Assembly: GCF_014696615.1 (NCBI RefSeq)
Contig: NZ_JACJQJ010000005.1
Location: 124,001-188,000, forward strand
DNA length: 64,000 nucleotides
Direction of reading: 5' to 3'
Source of the DNA: Nostoc linckia FACHB-104
GTDB lineage: Bacteria > Cyanobacteriota > Cyanobacteriia > Cyanobacteriales > Nostocaceae
In this document: piece after piece, positions 9,032-18,109 of the stretch
Layout: every line of letters starts with the position of its first letter
Position numbering within the stretch: position 1 is the first letter of the stretch
Made by a program: the position numbers and the translations under genes
Notes under the pieces: model-generated
Told to the model about the DNA's origin: nothing
Database searches by the model: none
The model's input: the letters and a program-made list of their open reading frames with translations, nothing else

Positions 9032-10770
9032 TTGTTCTCCTTTGCCTTAACTTGAGATTCCAAAATTGCACCGTAAAGCGGGCTGGTTTGCATCAAGTCC
9101 TCATGGGTTCCTTGCGCTACCAACCTTCCTTGATCAATTAACAAAATGCGATCGGCATTCTTCACAGTACTAATGCGTTGAGCCACAACAAAAGTGACAC
9201 AGGCTTTGCGACGCATTAAGTTATCAAGTTCGGCTTGGATTTGCGCCGCCGTTTTGGCATCTACAGCCGAGGTACTGTCATCCAAAATTAGAATACTGTA
9301 ATCGGTGAGTAGGGTACGGGCGATCGCAATCCGTTGCTTTTGTCCCCCAGATAAACCGATACCTCTCTCCCCGACAATCGTCTCATAGCCATCAGGTAAG
9401 CCGTCGATGAAATCATGAATTTGCGCTGTTTTCGCAACCTCAATTACCTCTTCTAAAGAGGCGTTGGGTTTGGCGTAAGCGATATTCTCGCGGAGAGTCC
9501 CAGAAAATAAGGTTGTTTCTTGAAAGACAATGCCAATATGCGCTCTCAGGCTTTTGAGGGTAAAATCTCGCACATCCCGCCCATCGATACGAATTGCGCC
9601 GTTAGTGACATCATAAAAGCGAGGAATCAAGTTCATCACAGTACTTTTACCGGAACCTGTCATTCCCAAAACAGCGATCAGTTCTTTCGGCTTAGTTTCA
9701 AAAGAAACATCCTTCAGCGCTTCGGTTGTAGCACCGGGATAACGAAAAGAGACATTTTCAAAGGTGATTCTGCCACCACAAGTTTTAAACTCAATGGCAT
9801 CGGGGCGATCGCGAATTTCCACAGTTGCGTCTACTACTTCGTAAACTCGTTGCGCCGAAGCCACAGCTTGAGTGATCGCAGGTGCAGCAAAGCCAATTAG
9901 TAAAATTGGTTGTAATACTAAAATTAAATAGGAGTTAAAAGCTACAAGTTCCCCAATGGAGAACCTCTGACCAATTACCTGCGCCCCCCCATAGCCAAAA
10001 ACGGCTAGAGTCACTAAATTACTCAGCAAAAAGATAAACGGGAAGGTATTGTGGATAGCATCAATAGTCCTCATGTTAGCTGTAACCAGGGCATCATTTA
10101 GTCCCGTATAACGCGACCTTTCCTCCGACTCGCGCACGAAGGCTTTGACTACCCTAATCCCTACTAGATTTTCCTGTAATACCGCATTTAGGTCACCTAG
10201 TTGTTGTTGTATCTGACCAAATAATCGGCTATTGCGGCTAACAAATCTCGCCATTAACCATCCTGACATTGGCACGACTGTTAAAGTAATTAATGCCAAT
10301 CGCCAATTCATGATCAGCAGAATCACCGCAACACTTACCAATGTCACCACTGCACCAATGACCTGAATTAAGCTATTGCCAATAAAGGCGCGGATTTGTT
10401 CAATATCGCTGGTAACGCGAGTTAATAGTTGCGAAGTTTGTGCCTTGTCGTGATAGCTAAAACTGAGATTTTGAATTTTGCTGAAAATCTTATTGCGTAA
10501 ATCGTAGGCTACACCTTGAGAAGCCGCTTCTGCCCAATAGCTTTGTCCAAAATTAAACAAACCCCGAGCGATCGCCGCAACTACCATCCATGCAGCGCTA
10601 TAAAGCACAATTTGTAAATTTTGCTGGACAATACCTTGATCAATTCCCCAGCGAAATAATTGGGGGGTAATTGCATTCGCAACTGTCAAAAGTAAGAGAC
10701 TTAATAAAGCTCCTAAGGAAATCCATCGATAATTTCTCAAGCTAACCAAAACACGCTGGATTGCTTGCAT
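9028..10770 (-). CDS. ABC exporter half-transporter, degenerate-site subunit (BmrC-like)
   Basis: 580 residues from the ATG at 10770; an in-frame TTG at 10806 would add 12 and has a weak AGGGTG upstream. Six-helix membrane domain, then an ATPase with Walker A GMTGSGKST and canonical signature LSGGQKQR. The residue after Walker B is Asp instead of the catalytic Glu (ILILDDSTSAVD), and the H-loop has Gln instead of His (VAQRISTV). These changes mark the non-hydrolysing nucleotide site of a heterodimeric exporter. It is the first gene of the two-gene operon. The lone ABC pair has no adjacent regulator. Confidence 0.95.
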   Translation of the reverse strand: MQAIQRVLVSLRNYRWISLGALLSLLLLTVANAITPQLFRWGIDQGIVQQNLQIVLYSAAWMVVAAIARGLFNFGQSYWAEAASQGVAYDLRNKIFSKIQNLSFSYHDKAQTSQLLTRVTSDIEQIRAFIGNSLIQVIGAVVTLVSVAVILLIMNWRLALITLTVVPMSGWLMARFVSRNSRLFGQIQQQLGDLNAVLQENLVGIRVVKAFVRESEERSRYTGLNDALVTANMRTIDAIHNTFPFIFLLSNLVTLAVFGYGGAQVIGQRFSIGELVAFNSYLILVLQPILLIGFAAPAITQAVASAQRVYEVVDATVEIRDRPDAIEFKTCGGRITFENVSFRYPGATTEALKDVSFETKPKELIAVLGMTGSGKSTVMNLIPRFYDVTNGAIRIDGRDVRDFTLKSLRAHIGIVFQETTLFSGTLRENIAYAKPNASLEEVIEVAKTAQIHDFIDGLPDGYETIVGERGIGLSGGQKQRIAIARTLLTDYSILILDDSTSAVDAKTAAQIQAELDNLMRRKACVTFVVAQRISTVKNADRILLIDQGRLVAQGTHEDLMQTSPLYGAILESQVKAKENK

Positions 10771-10943
10771 TGACGAATTTTCTGTGAGTTCTGATTGTGG
10801 TAGCAATGGAATTCACCCTTGTATCTTTTAAAGATTATCTCGCATATTGAATACTCATGCTGAGCTTGATTATGGATAAAGGGTGAATATTACATTGGCT
10901 ATGAAATTATGTAATTAAATATGTTTGATTGTTGATTATCTTT

Positions 10944-11087
10944 AGGACTTACGCAAGTGTCACATTTTTTTCGTTGAGGCTGTCAAGAGTCAAGAGTCAA
11001 AAGTCCAAAAAACCTGAATTTTTGACCCTTGACCCTTGACTCTTGACTCTTATGCCAGAGGATCACTGTGCCAGTTGCGTAAGTCCT
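10944..11087. mobile_element. MITE-like element with 20-bp terminal inverted repeats
   Basis: The ends are AGGACTTACGCAAGTGTCAC (10944-10963) and, on the other strand, AGGACTTACGCAACTGGCAC (11068-11087): 18 of 20 identical. The 144-bp interior has no ORF. It contains a long imperfect palindrome of GTCAAGA/TTGACCC heptamers (about 10982-11050). No clear target-site duplication can be seen. A degenerate half-end (AGGACTTACACAA) occurs again near 25797. Confidence 0.7.
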
Positions 11088-11130
11088 GACTTAATCAAAC
11101 TTTGCTGACCAGATTCCGCAAAAGGTAGCT

Positions 11131-11157
11131 GATGCGTTACGCTATCGCTAACGCATC
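11131..11157. repeat. Small perfect hairpin (GATGCGTTA stem)
   Basis: GATGCGTTA (11131-11139) and TAACGCATC (11149-11157) are perfect complements around a 9-base loop, just downstream of the M24 gene. It resembles interspersed palindromes common in this group. There is no T-tract, so terminator function is doubtful. Confidence 0.6.
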
Positions 11158-11202
11158 CTACTATGTGGATTTGGAAACTTCAAAATAATTTTTATCCATG
11201 AA

Positions 11203-12303
11203 TTACGAATTTTCCAAAACTACTGGGCGTAATCTTCCTTCTATTTTTACATGAGGAAAATTGGCATCAAAAGTTAAATTTTCCAATTTACCATCTTTAA
11301 TAATTACAAAAGTATCTTCAATCTTTGCCCCTGGTAAACTCGGGTTCCAAGCAACAGCCATATTTTGTGCCAAAGTATCACTAGTATTAGGATTAGCTAC
11401 TATTTCTCTTGCTAAATATCCTGTTGTTCCACCTTGATGATGTTCGCGGATTGCATTAGGAAATCCATGCTGTTGATAGGTTTGTGCTAAAGTTTCATAA
11501 ACTGCATTCAGCGGTTTTCCTGGTTGGCATAAATTCAACACTGAAGCTTCAATTTCACGGATATGATCATGCAATGTAGCTTGCTCTTCTGGAAGTTTAC
11601 CAAAACAGATAAATCTCGTTAGGTTTGCATATAATCCATAGCCTCGCGCACAAAAAACCATCATTGCTTCTTTGCCAATTTTTTCTTTTGTCGCCGTCGC
11701 ATGGCGATATAAAGGTAAACGTCTTTCTCCTGCAACCAGTGTCAGCGCCGGATGTAAACCCCTAGCCCATAATGCTTCTGCACCCGCACCCGCTAATTGA
11801 TATTCTGTCCAAGTAGGTTGAGCAACTTTTAGTACTTCTGTCATTGCTTCGCTGGCTTTACGCCCTATTTGGCGATAACGTTCAAGTTCGCTGGGTAACA
11901 GTACGCGTTTATGATTAAGTAGAGAAGCGGGTAATTGTTTTTCGACATGGGAGAGAGGGCGATCGCTTAAAACTATGCCCCCATTTGTAGCATCACGCAC
12001 AAAAGCCTCACGGGCATTAATATCAGCCCAAGGGTTAATGTGCAGCTTGAAATCAATTGGTAACTCTTCATCCTGTAAACGCTGGGCTTCTATTTCATCC
12101 GTAAGTACCCATGCATCTTGTGCTGTTACCAAAACTTCTGCAACCCCAGTTTCCGCAGTAAGTAGCACAGTATTGGAACCGCCAGCAGTCGCCCAAGCAA
12201 ACCAATCTGTTCCTCGTAAACGCAATCCTTGCGCTTCAGTTTCATTAAGGGTTTGGCGGATCAATTCTAACTTAAGGGAAATTTCCTGATTCACTGAATT
12301 CAT
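11203..12303 (-). CDS. Peptidase M24 (aminopeptidase P/creatinase) homologue lacking most metal ligands
   Basis: 366 residues from the ATG at 12303, which has GGAAG a few bases upstream; an in-frame start at 12342 is less likely. It has an N-terminal creatinase-like domain and a pita-bread C-terminal domain. Aligning the family motifs by eye, the two metal Asp positions are Val and Asn (VFCARGYGLYANLTR), the active His of the GHG motif is Gly (HHQGGTTGY), and the Glu of the EPG motif is Asn (AWNPSLPG). Only the last Glu (KIEDTFVI) survives. A dinuclear metal centre therefore looks impossible, and a binding or metal-independent role like creatinase is more likely than peptidase activity. It is a lone gene between repeat-rich gaps. 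Confidence 0.85.
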   Translation of the reverse strand: MNSVNQEISLKLELIRQTLNETEAQGLRLRGTDWFAWATAGGSNTVLLTAETGVAEVLVTAQDAWVLTDEIEAQRLQDEELPIDFKLHINPWADINAREAFVRDATNGGIVLSDRPLSHVEKQLPASLLNHKRVLLPSELERYRQIGRKASEAMTEVLKVAQPTWTEYQLAGAGAEALWARGLHPALTLVAGERRLPLYRHATATKEKIGKEAMMVFCARGYGLYANLTRFICFGKLPEEQATLHDHIREIEASVLNLCQPGKPLNAVYETLAQTYQQHGFPNAIREHHQGGTTGYLAREIVANPNTSDTLAQNMAVAWNPSLPGAKIEDTFVIIKDGKLENLTFDANFPHVKIEGRLRPVVLENS

Positions 12304-12560
12304 CGCTACTTCCTTATTTCTACTTGCATTCCAAGGGTGCAAACATCAACGCCCGTACCACAATGCATACGGAAGTTATATCAATTCAAATTTCAAACTT
12401 AGCAAAGCCAGATATAACAGGCTTTGGGCTTTGTATCTGCCGCATTCTTGTTTCAAATCAGTATTACCTCGGATTTAAGCGAATTGTTACCACAAAAACC
12501 TCAACCCTAAGAGTGAGCAAATTGAGAGCAATTGAAAATTTGTTGTGAAACTTTGCTACA

Positions 12561-12806
12561 GGGTACGCGAAACACGGAAACGTCAACCCTGAAGTTGATT
12601 CTGGGTACGCGAAACACGGAAACGTTAACCCTGAAGTTAATTCCGGGAACCCTGAAGTTGATTCCGAGTACGCGAAACACGGAAACGCCAACCCTGAAGT
12701 TGATTCTGGGAACCCTGAAGCTGATTCTGGGTACGCGAAACACGGAAACGTCAACCCTGAAGCTGATTTCGGGAACCCTGAAGCTGATTCTGGGTACGCG
12801 AAATAC
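12561..12806. repeat. Tandem array of two alternating 21-bp units
   Basis: Unit A is close to GGGTACGCGAAACACGGAAAC and unit B resembles AACCCTGAAGTTGATTCTGGG. The order is roughly A-B-A-B-B-A-B-B-A-B-B-A, with a few substitutions. Because 21 is a multiple of three and no unit holds a stop, several frames stay open on both strands. This gives repetitive pseudo-proteins without a recognisable domain. The rest of the 12.3-13.2 kb gap shows no gene. Confidence 0.9.
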
Positions 12807-13105
12807 AAAAACATCAAAACAACGCCCCAAAAATTGTAGAGTGTGTTACAGCTATGAAAGGTTGTGAGGCTGAGAGAGAATGCAAATCAGCCGTAACGCA
12901 CCGCCATATAACTAAATACAGTTCAGTTAAGAAAATTAATTGATAGTAAAACCAAAAAACTAGTTACTCAACAACAAAACAGAACAATTATTTTGGAGGG
13001 GGTTTGGGGGACGCAACCGTCACCCAATCGGGGGTTTGGGGGATTCTCCCCCAATTGATCTGGCTTTTTTAATCAGTGACAAATCAATCCCTAATGAGCT
13101 TATAT

Positions 13106-13152
13106 TACCAATTCAAATAATGTTTGCCACACATCAATATATTCTAGAGGGC
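13106..13152. repeat. Dispersed 47-bp repeat, copy 1
   Basis: The segment from TACCAATTCAAATAATG to TCTAGAGGGC recurs at 19101-19147 with only two mismatches in 47 bases. It leads directly into a palindrome (13149-13169). Confidence 0.85.
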
Positions 13153-13169
13153 AAGGCAATGCCTTGCCC
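13149..13169. terminator. GC-rich palindrome downstream of galT
   Basis: GGGCAAGGCA (13149-13158) and TGCCTTGCCC (13160-13169) are perfect complements. It lies about 50 bases beyond the galT stop and could end the GH2-galT transcript. Similar palindromes are also interspersed repeats, so the function is uncertain. Confidence 0.45.
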
Positions 13170-13219
13170 CTACCCATCTGTCGCGTTCTTTTTTCAAAAT
13201 GCTATTATCGATTTCTCCT

Positions 13220-14320
13220 TTATGCGGAAATCGGCATTTCAATATTTACAGCTACCGCCTGTAACTCTTTAGCTTTATCCTCTGGTAAAGCATCATTAGC
13301 AAACATCCCCGCTGCAAGTTCAGTTCCAGCTAGATACTTTAGCCTGTCGCTGGTACGATAGGGTGGATAAAACTGGGCGTGTAAATGTGCTTCTGGATGA
13401 GCTTTGCCATCGGTGGGCGCTTGGAACCAAGCCATGAGGTAAGGAAATGGACGATTCCATAAACCATCATATTTGAGAGTAACGGTTTTTAATGCCCTAG
13501 CTAGTCCCTGACGTTGCTTTGCAGTCAAATCATCAAAGGTGGGTACTGGTTGTTTGGTCGCAAGCCAAACTTCGTAGGGGTAACGGGCGCATACCGGGAC
13601 AAAGGCGATCGCTTCTTCATCTTGATAAATAATGCGCTGGTTGTCGGCTATCTCTTTTTGAATTAAATCCGCTAGCAAACCCCGTTGATGTTGTTGATAA
13701 AATTGCCGTTGCATCTCCAACATTCTGGCGGGAACTGGCGGGACAAAAGGATAAGCATAAATTTGTCCGTGGGGATGGTGTAAAGTTACCCCTACTTCTA
13801 TGCCTTTATTTTCAAAAGGTAGCACGTACTGAATTTGCGGATTTGCGCCGATTTCGTGAGTGCGATCGCCCCAAACTTGCAACAACAACTCTAGATGCGA
13901 CAATTCCAAGGAACTAAGGGAAGTATTGGGGTTTTGCGTAAATACTACTACCTCACACGCCCCATTCGCAGGTAAGGTTTCCACAATGCTAGCTGGGGGA
14001 TTATGCGCTGTCACTGCCATTGAGGGAAAGCGGTTATCGAACACAGCAATGTCATATTTCCCTTGGGGTAGTTCTGTGGGAAACTCCCGGTTGCTCGTGG
14101 GTGCGAGGGGGTTATATTCTGGGGGCGGCATAAAAGTCCGCCCCTGACGGTGACTAGCGTAAGCTACCCATTCCCCCCGTAAGGGGTGCCAGCGCAGGTG
14201 AGGATTTGCTTGCACTGGCTCATTACTGGGACTAGTAGCTGTAATATCTTGGGAAATCGGATATCTACTATATAAAGTCAGCTGACGACCATCTGGCTTT
14301 AACAACTTGTGGGAGTACAT
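13220..14320 (-). CDS. galT: Galactose-1-phosphate uridylyltransferase
   Basis: 366 residues. This is the Leloir enzyme exchanging UMP between UDP-glucose and galactose-1-phosphate through a uridylyl-His intermediate. The active-site HPHGQ motif is clear (HHPHGQIYAYP, near residue 180), as are ASHRQGRTF and a C-terminal HLHAQFYPP segment. The N-terminal zinc Cys pair of the E. coli enzyme is replaced (YNPLAP), as in several zinc-reduced homologues. A GGAGG sits five bases before the ATG. The ATG lies inside the end of the GH2 gene (22-bp overlap), so the two form one operon that releases and activates galactose. Confidence 0.95.
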   Translation of the reverse strand: MYSHKLLKPDGRQLTLYSRYPISQDITATSPSNEPVQANPHLRWHPLRGEWVAYASHRQGRTFMPPPEYNPLAPTSNREFPTELPQGKYDIAVFDNRFPSMAVTAHNPPASIVETLPANGACEVVVFTQNPNTSLSSLELSHLELLLQVWGDRTHEIGANPQIQYVLPFENKGIEVGVTLHHPHGQIYAYPFVPPVPARMLEMQRQFYQQHQRGLLADLIQKEIADNQRIIYQDEEAIAFVPVCARYPYEVWLATKQPVPTFDDLTAKQRQGLARALKTVTLKYDGLWNRPFPYLMAWFQAPTDGKAHPEAHLHAQFYPPYRTSDRLKYLAGTELAAGMFANDALPEDKAKELQAVAVNIEMPISA

Positions 14321-16185
14321 AATCCTCCAGAAAGGGTAGCAGCGCGTATCGTCTCCAGTGGAATTTTCGGTGTGCGATCGGCGTACAATAACCCGTTAGC
14401 TTCTTGGAAGGTATCGGTTAATTGTGTATAGCAGAAACCGCTAAATATATCGATATGATTCACACTTTCCAGCAAAGCAGTGTATTTAATTTCTAATTCC
14501 GAGAGATTCCAGCAACGCTCGTATCCCCAGGCTTTGTTAGCATCAGGCTGATTTTCAGGCGCATAGGCAATTCCGCCGAACTCGGTCAGCATTACTGGCT
14601 GTCCTTGGTGGGGATAATTATCCAGCGTGAGAATACGTCCGCCGGGACGCTGACGATTGAATAAATCTGATAACTTTACTTCTGGGCCATAACGGTTGGT
14701 CAAATGCTGGGGATTGGTATCGTAGTCATGGATGGCGAGAATGTCGGTATCTGTACTTTCCCAACCATCATTTCCAATCACGGGGCGAGTCGGATCGAGA
14801 GTCTTAGTTAAGTGATACATCGCCAAAACATAGTTCCGGTGAGCCTGTGTCTGAACCAGATTTGGCACTCCCCAAGACTCATTAAATGGTACCCAAGCCA
14901 CAATACAGGGGTGATTAACATCCCGCTTAATGACTTCCATCCACTCATGGGTCATGCGTTCCACTGCTTTGGGAGAGAAGCGATAAGCGCTAGGCATCTC
15001 CTCCCATACTAACAACCCCAATACATCTGCCCAATATAAAAAGCGGGGGTCTTCAATTTTTTGGTGCTTGCGGACTCCGTTGAAGCCCATCGCTTTTGCG
15101 AGTTCTACATCTCGCCGCAATGCCAAATCATCGGGTGCAGTCATCAAGCTTTCAGTCCAGTAGCCTTGGTCAAGAACCAAACGCAAATAGTAGGGACGAC
15201 CGTTAAGCATAAAGCGATCGCGCTGGATGCTGACAGTCCGCATTGCTGTGTAAGATATTACCTTATCTAATAGTTGCCCGTTATCCCACAACTCAATCTC
15301 AGCATTGATGAGTGTGGGTTTTTCTGGACTCCACAACAATTCATTACGGTAATCATCAATACCAGGGTCAGACAGGGAAATACGGCGGTTCACCTCGCCA
15401 TTAAAGACTTCATAGGTATCATTAGCCAGCACGCGATCGCCCACAGTCAACTTCATCTTCATTTGAATACCTGAAGCTGGCGCATCACCTGCAAGGGCCG
15501 CATAACAACCAATTTCCCAGCGTTCAAAGTCGGGAGTCCAACGGATATGATCTATATAAGTCAGCCCGACAGGTTCTATCCAAACTGTCTGCCAAATTCC
15601 ACTGGTACGCGGATACCAAATACTGTGGGGTTCTAGCTGCCAATCCTGCTTACCACGCGGCTTGGCGAGGTCTTGTGGATCGTCCTGTGCCCAGACTGTC
15701 ACCTTGGTTGTACCGCTATCATTTAAGGCAGAAGTAATATCCATCGTGAAATTGGTGTGTCCGCCTTCATGCTCGCCAATATATTGATCGTTCACCCAAA
15801 CACGAGCAAGATAATCTACAGCCCCAAAGTGCAGCAATAACCTACCATCACCTGGGGGTGTGGCAAATTCTTTTTCATACCAACAATTGGGATGAAATCC
15901 CGGGTCACCAATACCACTTTTGATAGATTCGGGAGCATAAGGTACTTGGATATTATGTGTCCAATGGCTCAGATCCCTGGGATGAGTGCATTTGCCTTGG
16001 TCATCAAATGCAAACTTCCAGACACCGTTGAGACTTTGCCAGAGCGATCGCGAATCTTTGCTAGAAATTCGTCGCAATTGTGGACGCGGGTAAGCCGTAT
16101 CAATTAACTCTAAAGTTGTTTTGTTATCGGCAGGAGATTTTAAATCCACCACGTTATTAGCCAACGCCAACAAATTAGTTTCCAT
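14299..16185 (-). CDS. Glycoside hydrolase family 2 (beta-galactosidase/glucuronidase type)
   Basis: 628 residues with the three GH2 modules: sugar-binding jelly roll (~45-215), Ig-like sandwich (~216-320) and TIM barrel. The acid/base Glu is in WVPFNESWG (near residue 440) and the nucleophile Glu in VMLTEFGG (near 550). There is no signal peptide, so it acts on an intracellular or imported glycoside. Coupling to galT suggests a galactose-releasing specificity, but GH2 members also include mannosidases and glucuronidases, so specificity is inferred only. AGG lies five bases before the ATG. Confidence 0.92.
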   Translation of the reverse strand: METNLLALANNVVDLKSPADNKTTLELIDTAYPRPQLRRISSKDSRSLWQSLNGVWKFAFDDQGKCTHPRDLSHWTHNIQVPYAPESIKSGIGDPGFHPNCWYEKEFATPPGDGRLLLHFGAVDYLARVWVNDQYIGEHEGGHTNFTMDITSALNDSGTTKVTVWAQDDPQDLAKPRGKQDWQLEPHSIWYPRTSGIWQTVWIEPVGLTYIDHIRWTPDFERWEIGCYAALAGDAPASGIQMKMKLTVGDRVLANDTYEVFNGEVNRRISLSDPGIDDYRNELLWSPEKPTLINAEIELWDNGQLLDKVISYTAMRTVSIQRDRFMLNGRPYYLRLVLDQGYWTESLMTAPDDLALRRDVELAKAMGFNGVRKHQKIEDPRFLYWADVLGLLVWEEMPSAYRFSPKAVERMTHEWMEVIKRDVNHPCIVAWVPFNESWGVPNLVQTQAHRNYVLAMYHLTKTLDPTRPVIGNDGWESTDTDILAIHDYDTNPQHLTNRYGPEVKLSDLFNRQRPGGRILTLDNYPHQGQPVMLTEFGGIAYAPENQPDANKAWGYERCWNLSELEIKYTALLESVNHIDIFSGFCYTQLTDTFQEANGLLYADRTPKIPLETIRAATLSGGLCTPTSC

Positions 16186-16290
16186 ATATTCCTAAATTCG
16201 CTATAGAAATTAATTTTGAAAAACTTGTCTCTTGTTAAATATTGCCAGAGTCAAAACTGTATAAATACCTAGCATTTTCCGCTAACTATC

Positions 16291-16337
16291 AACCAAGCTC
16301 TACATTCGTATGAGATTTCTAAATGTAGAGCTTGGTT
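16291..16337. repeat. Perfect 16-bp inverted repeat
   Basis: AACCAAGCTCTACATT (16291-16306) is the exact complement of AATGTAGAGCTTGGTT (16322-16337), with a 15-base loop. It sits about 100 bases upstream of the GH2 start. It is either a regulatory structure or a small palindromic element. The remainder of 16.2-17.3 kb is AT-rich, with no supported gene. Confidence 0.8.
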
Positions 16338-17007
16338 ATTAGCAAATAGCTAATTGACCCCTATATTGCTTAGAGGCATTCAGTTTATTACTACCTTCTG
16401 ACTCGTGACATTATGGCACAAATGAGACAAAACTTTAAAATCAATTTTTACAGCATAATCTGAAAATAATCACCCTATATCAATTATTTTAATAGTCAAT
16501 TCATAGAGATAATCTAACTTAAATTGTGGCTAATATTAGCTTTCCCGGATTGTAAAGCAGTAATAGACAATAAAAGACCTGGACAAAGTTTTTTACTGCT
16601 AAAAATGCTGGAAAATGATAGATATTCAAGATTTGATTAAATTTATATCCTCGAAGCTATAGCGTCGCTCATAAATTAATTAAATGATTGAAGAAATATA
16701 TTGATAAAGCCAAAAATCCAATCGGATGAAAGCGCTAGCAAACTAACGCATAAATGCGTAAGCTCTAATAAAAATCACCAATTTATCTAATTCAGCAAAA
16801 TTATATCTTTATATAGCCAATTGTCTGTAGATTCGGTACAACAGTTAATCGTCTAACTATTGTAGGGCGAGTATCCTGCCTGCTAAAGGTTTAGCTCAAT
16901 TAAATAGAATCTCCTGTCTAAATGCTACTGGCGAATTACGGATAAAACCCCTCACCTATCTTGTAATCTCACAGCCAGTTCAAATGTCACTCCCTTGAGC
17001 AAGATTT

Positions 17008-17039
17008 AGATTCCCGACTTTTTGAAAAGTCGGGAATCT
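17008..17039. repeat. Perfect 15-bp hairpin with tiny loop
   Basis: AGATTCCCGACTTTT (17008-17022) pairs with AAAAGTCGGGAATCT (17025-17039). This is a near-continuous palindrome of the interspersed cyanobacterial type. No neighbouring gene ends here. Confidence 0.8.
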
Positions 17040-17158
17040 GGGCAGCAACTTTTGCTGAAGGGACTTCTAAAAATTAAATTATTCCATTTGGAGCACGAAG
17101 ACGATTAATAGGCTCTTTCTTCCGCAGTTACCCCTGCTTCACCAGCGATGGAATAGTT

Positions 17159-17254
17159 ATACCAATTCTCCAAAACTCAGCAACAGATCCAAACTCAAAA
17201 ACCCTTTTTTTATCTGACTTTGCTAATTTTGAATTTTGAGTTTTGAATTGGTAT
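17159..17254. repeat. MITE-like inverted repeat with ATACCAATTC ends
   Basis: ATACCAATTC at the left end and GAATTGGTAT at the right end bracket about 96 AT-rich bases. AAAACTCA segments are also inverted just inside the ends. It lies directly beside a short open minus-strand tail (about 17107-17160, reading NYSIAGEAGVTAEERAY then stop) that looks like the end of a vanished gene. Confidence 0.5.
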
Positions 17255-17336
17255 CAGTATCTAATTAATTGCCATTCTACCCTACAAATACTGGGATTTT
17301 TTCAGCAATCAAATCGGACTGAAACGCCAAGGTAGT

Positions 17337-17606
17337 TCACACGCCAGATGGCTGTTCGTTCAGCAATTCTGCCGCTACTTCGTCCACTGTTTTTTCGAGG
17401 TAAACAGCGCGTTTATATATTGCTCTCACCCAATCAACGGGGAACCAGTGATGTTGTCCATCAGGAGCATTATTCTTTATCAACTTGACATATTTATTTC
17501 CTGCCACAGAGTCAATATTACCAATATGTGTGTCAGATGCCCCTGTTAAACCGCCTGGGCCTTCTGCATAAACGGGTAAATGTTCTTTAAGCTGTGATAC
17601 GTTCAT
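17337..17606 (-). CDS. DUF2171 family small protein
   Basis: 89 residues. The stretch VYAEGPGG...HIGNIDSVAGNKYVKLIKN...GQHHWFPVDWV matches the conserved core of DUF2171, a PRC-barrel-like fold found in stress-associated small bacterial proteins. It is soluble, with no cysteines or membrane helices. GAGG lies seven bases before the ATG. The gene stands alone between repeat-rich gaps. Its function is unknown; related proteins are often linked to desiccation or general stress. Confidence 0.85.
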   Translation of the reverse strand: MNVSQLKEHLPVYAEGPGGLTGASDTHIGNIDSVAGNKYVKLIKNNAPDGQHHWFPVDWVRAIYKRAVYLEKTVDEVAAELLNEQPSGV

Positions 17607-17763
17607 TTTGTACCTCGTAATTAAGTTTGTAAAAAATCTAACCTCGCTCCTGCTAATTCGTTTTATCTATGAGCAAGTAGGGTTTTAGACAACTTCACTA
17701 AATACGATAATTACAATCTTAAAGACGTGCTTCGTTCTCCAGACAGATGGTATTGCAATACTG

Positions 17764-17872
17764 CTCGGTTAAGGATTTTCAACTCTTAATTTGGTTTGGG
17801 GAAAAGGTGAAAGGGTAAGGGTTAAAGGTTTTTTCTTGCCCCTTTACCCCTTCCCCTTTTGCCCTTAACCGA
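17764..17872. repeat. Long imperfect palindrome, purine-rich then pyrimidine-rich
   Basis: A purine-rich run (GGTTAAGG ... GGGGAAAAGGTGAAAGGGTAAGGG) is followed by its approximate complement (CCCCTTTACCCCTTCCCC ... CCCTTAACC). It is bounded by inverted GGTTAAGG/CCTTAACC. The rest of the 17.6-18.1 kb gap has no gene. Confidence 0.7.
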
Positions 17873-18109
17873 CAAGTATTGGATGGTATTGTACTGGTAT
17901 CAGTACTTCAAATGGCATACAGATGAGCTTTGTCCGTAGAGAAAATTGTTCTCTACTGATATACTTTGTTTACCAAAAAATGCTTTATTTCTAAAATTCA
18001 AGATAATTAGATTCAATAAAAAATTAGAAACAATACCCTGTACAATTCTTAGTTAGATTTAATAAATCGATGCGACATAAAAGACGACCAGTTTAACTTT
18101 ACTGCTGAG

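Noticed and set aside
12561-12806. CRISPR-like array
   Set aside because: Units are contiguous, with no unique spacers between identical repeats, and no cas genes are present.
12464-12867. Three overlapping repetitive ORFs (about 107-117 codons) on both strands
   Set aside because: They exist only because the 21-bp units contain no stops in several frames. There is no start context and no domain.
13036-13361. Two short plus-strand ORFs at the galT 3' end
   Set aside because: They run through the dispersed repeat and the antisense of galT, with no coding signature.
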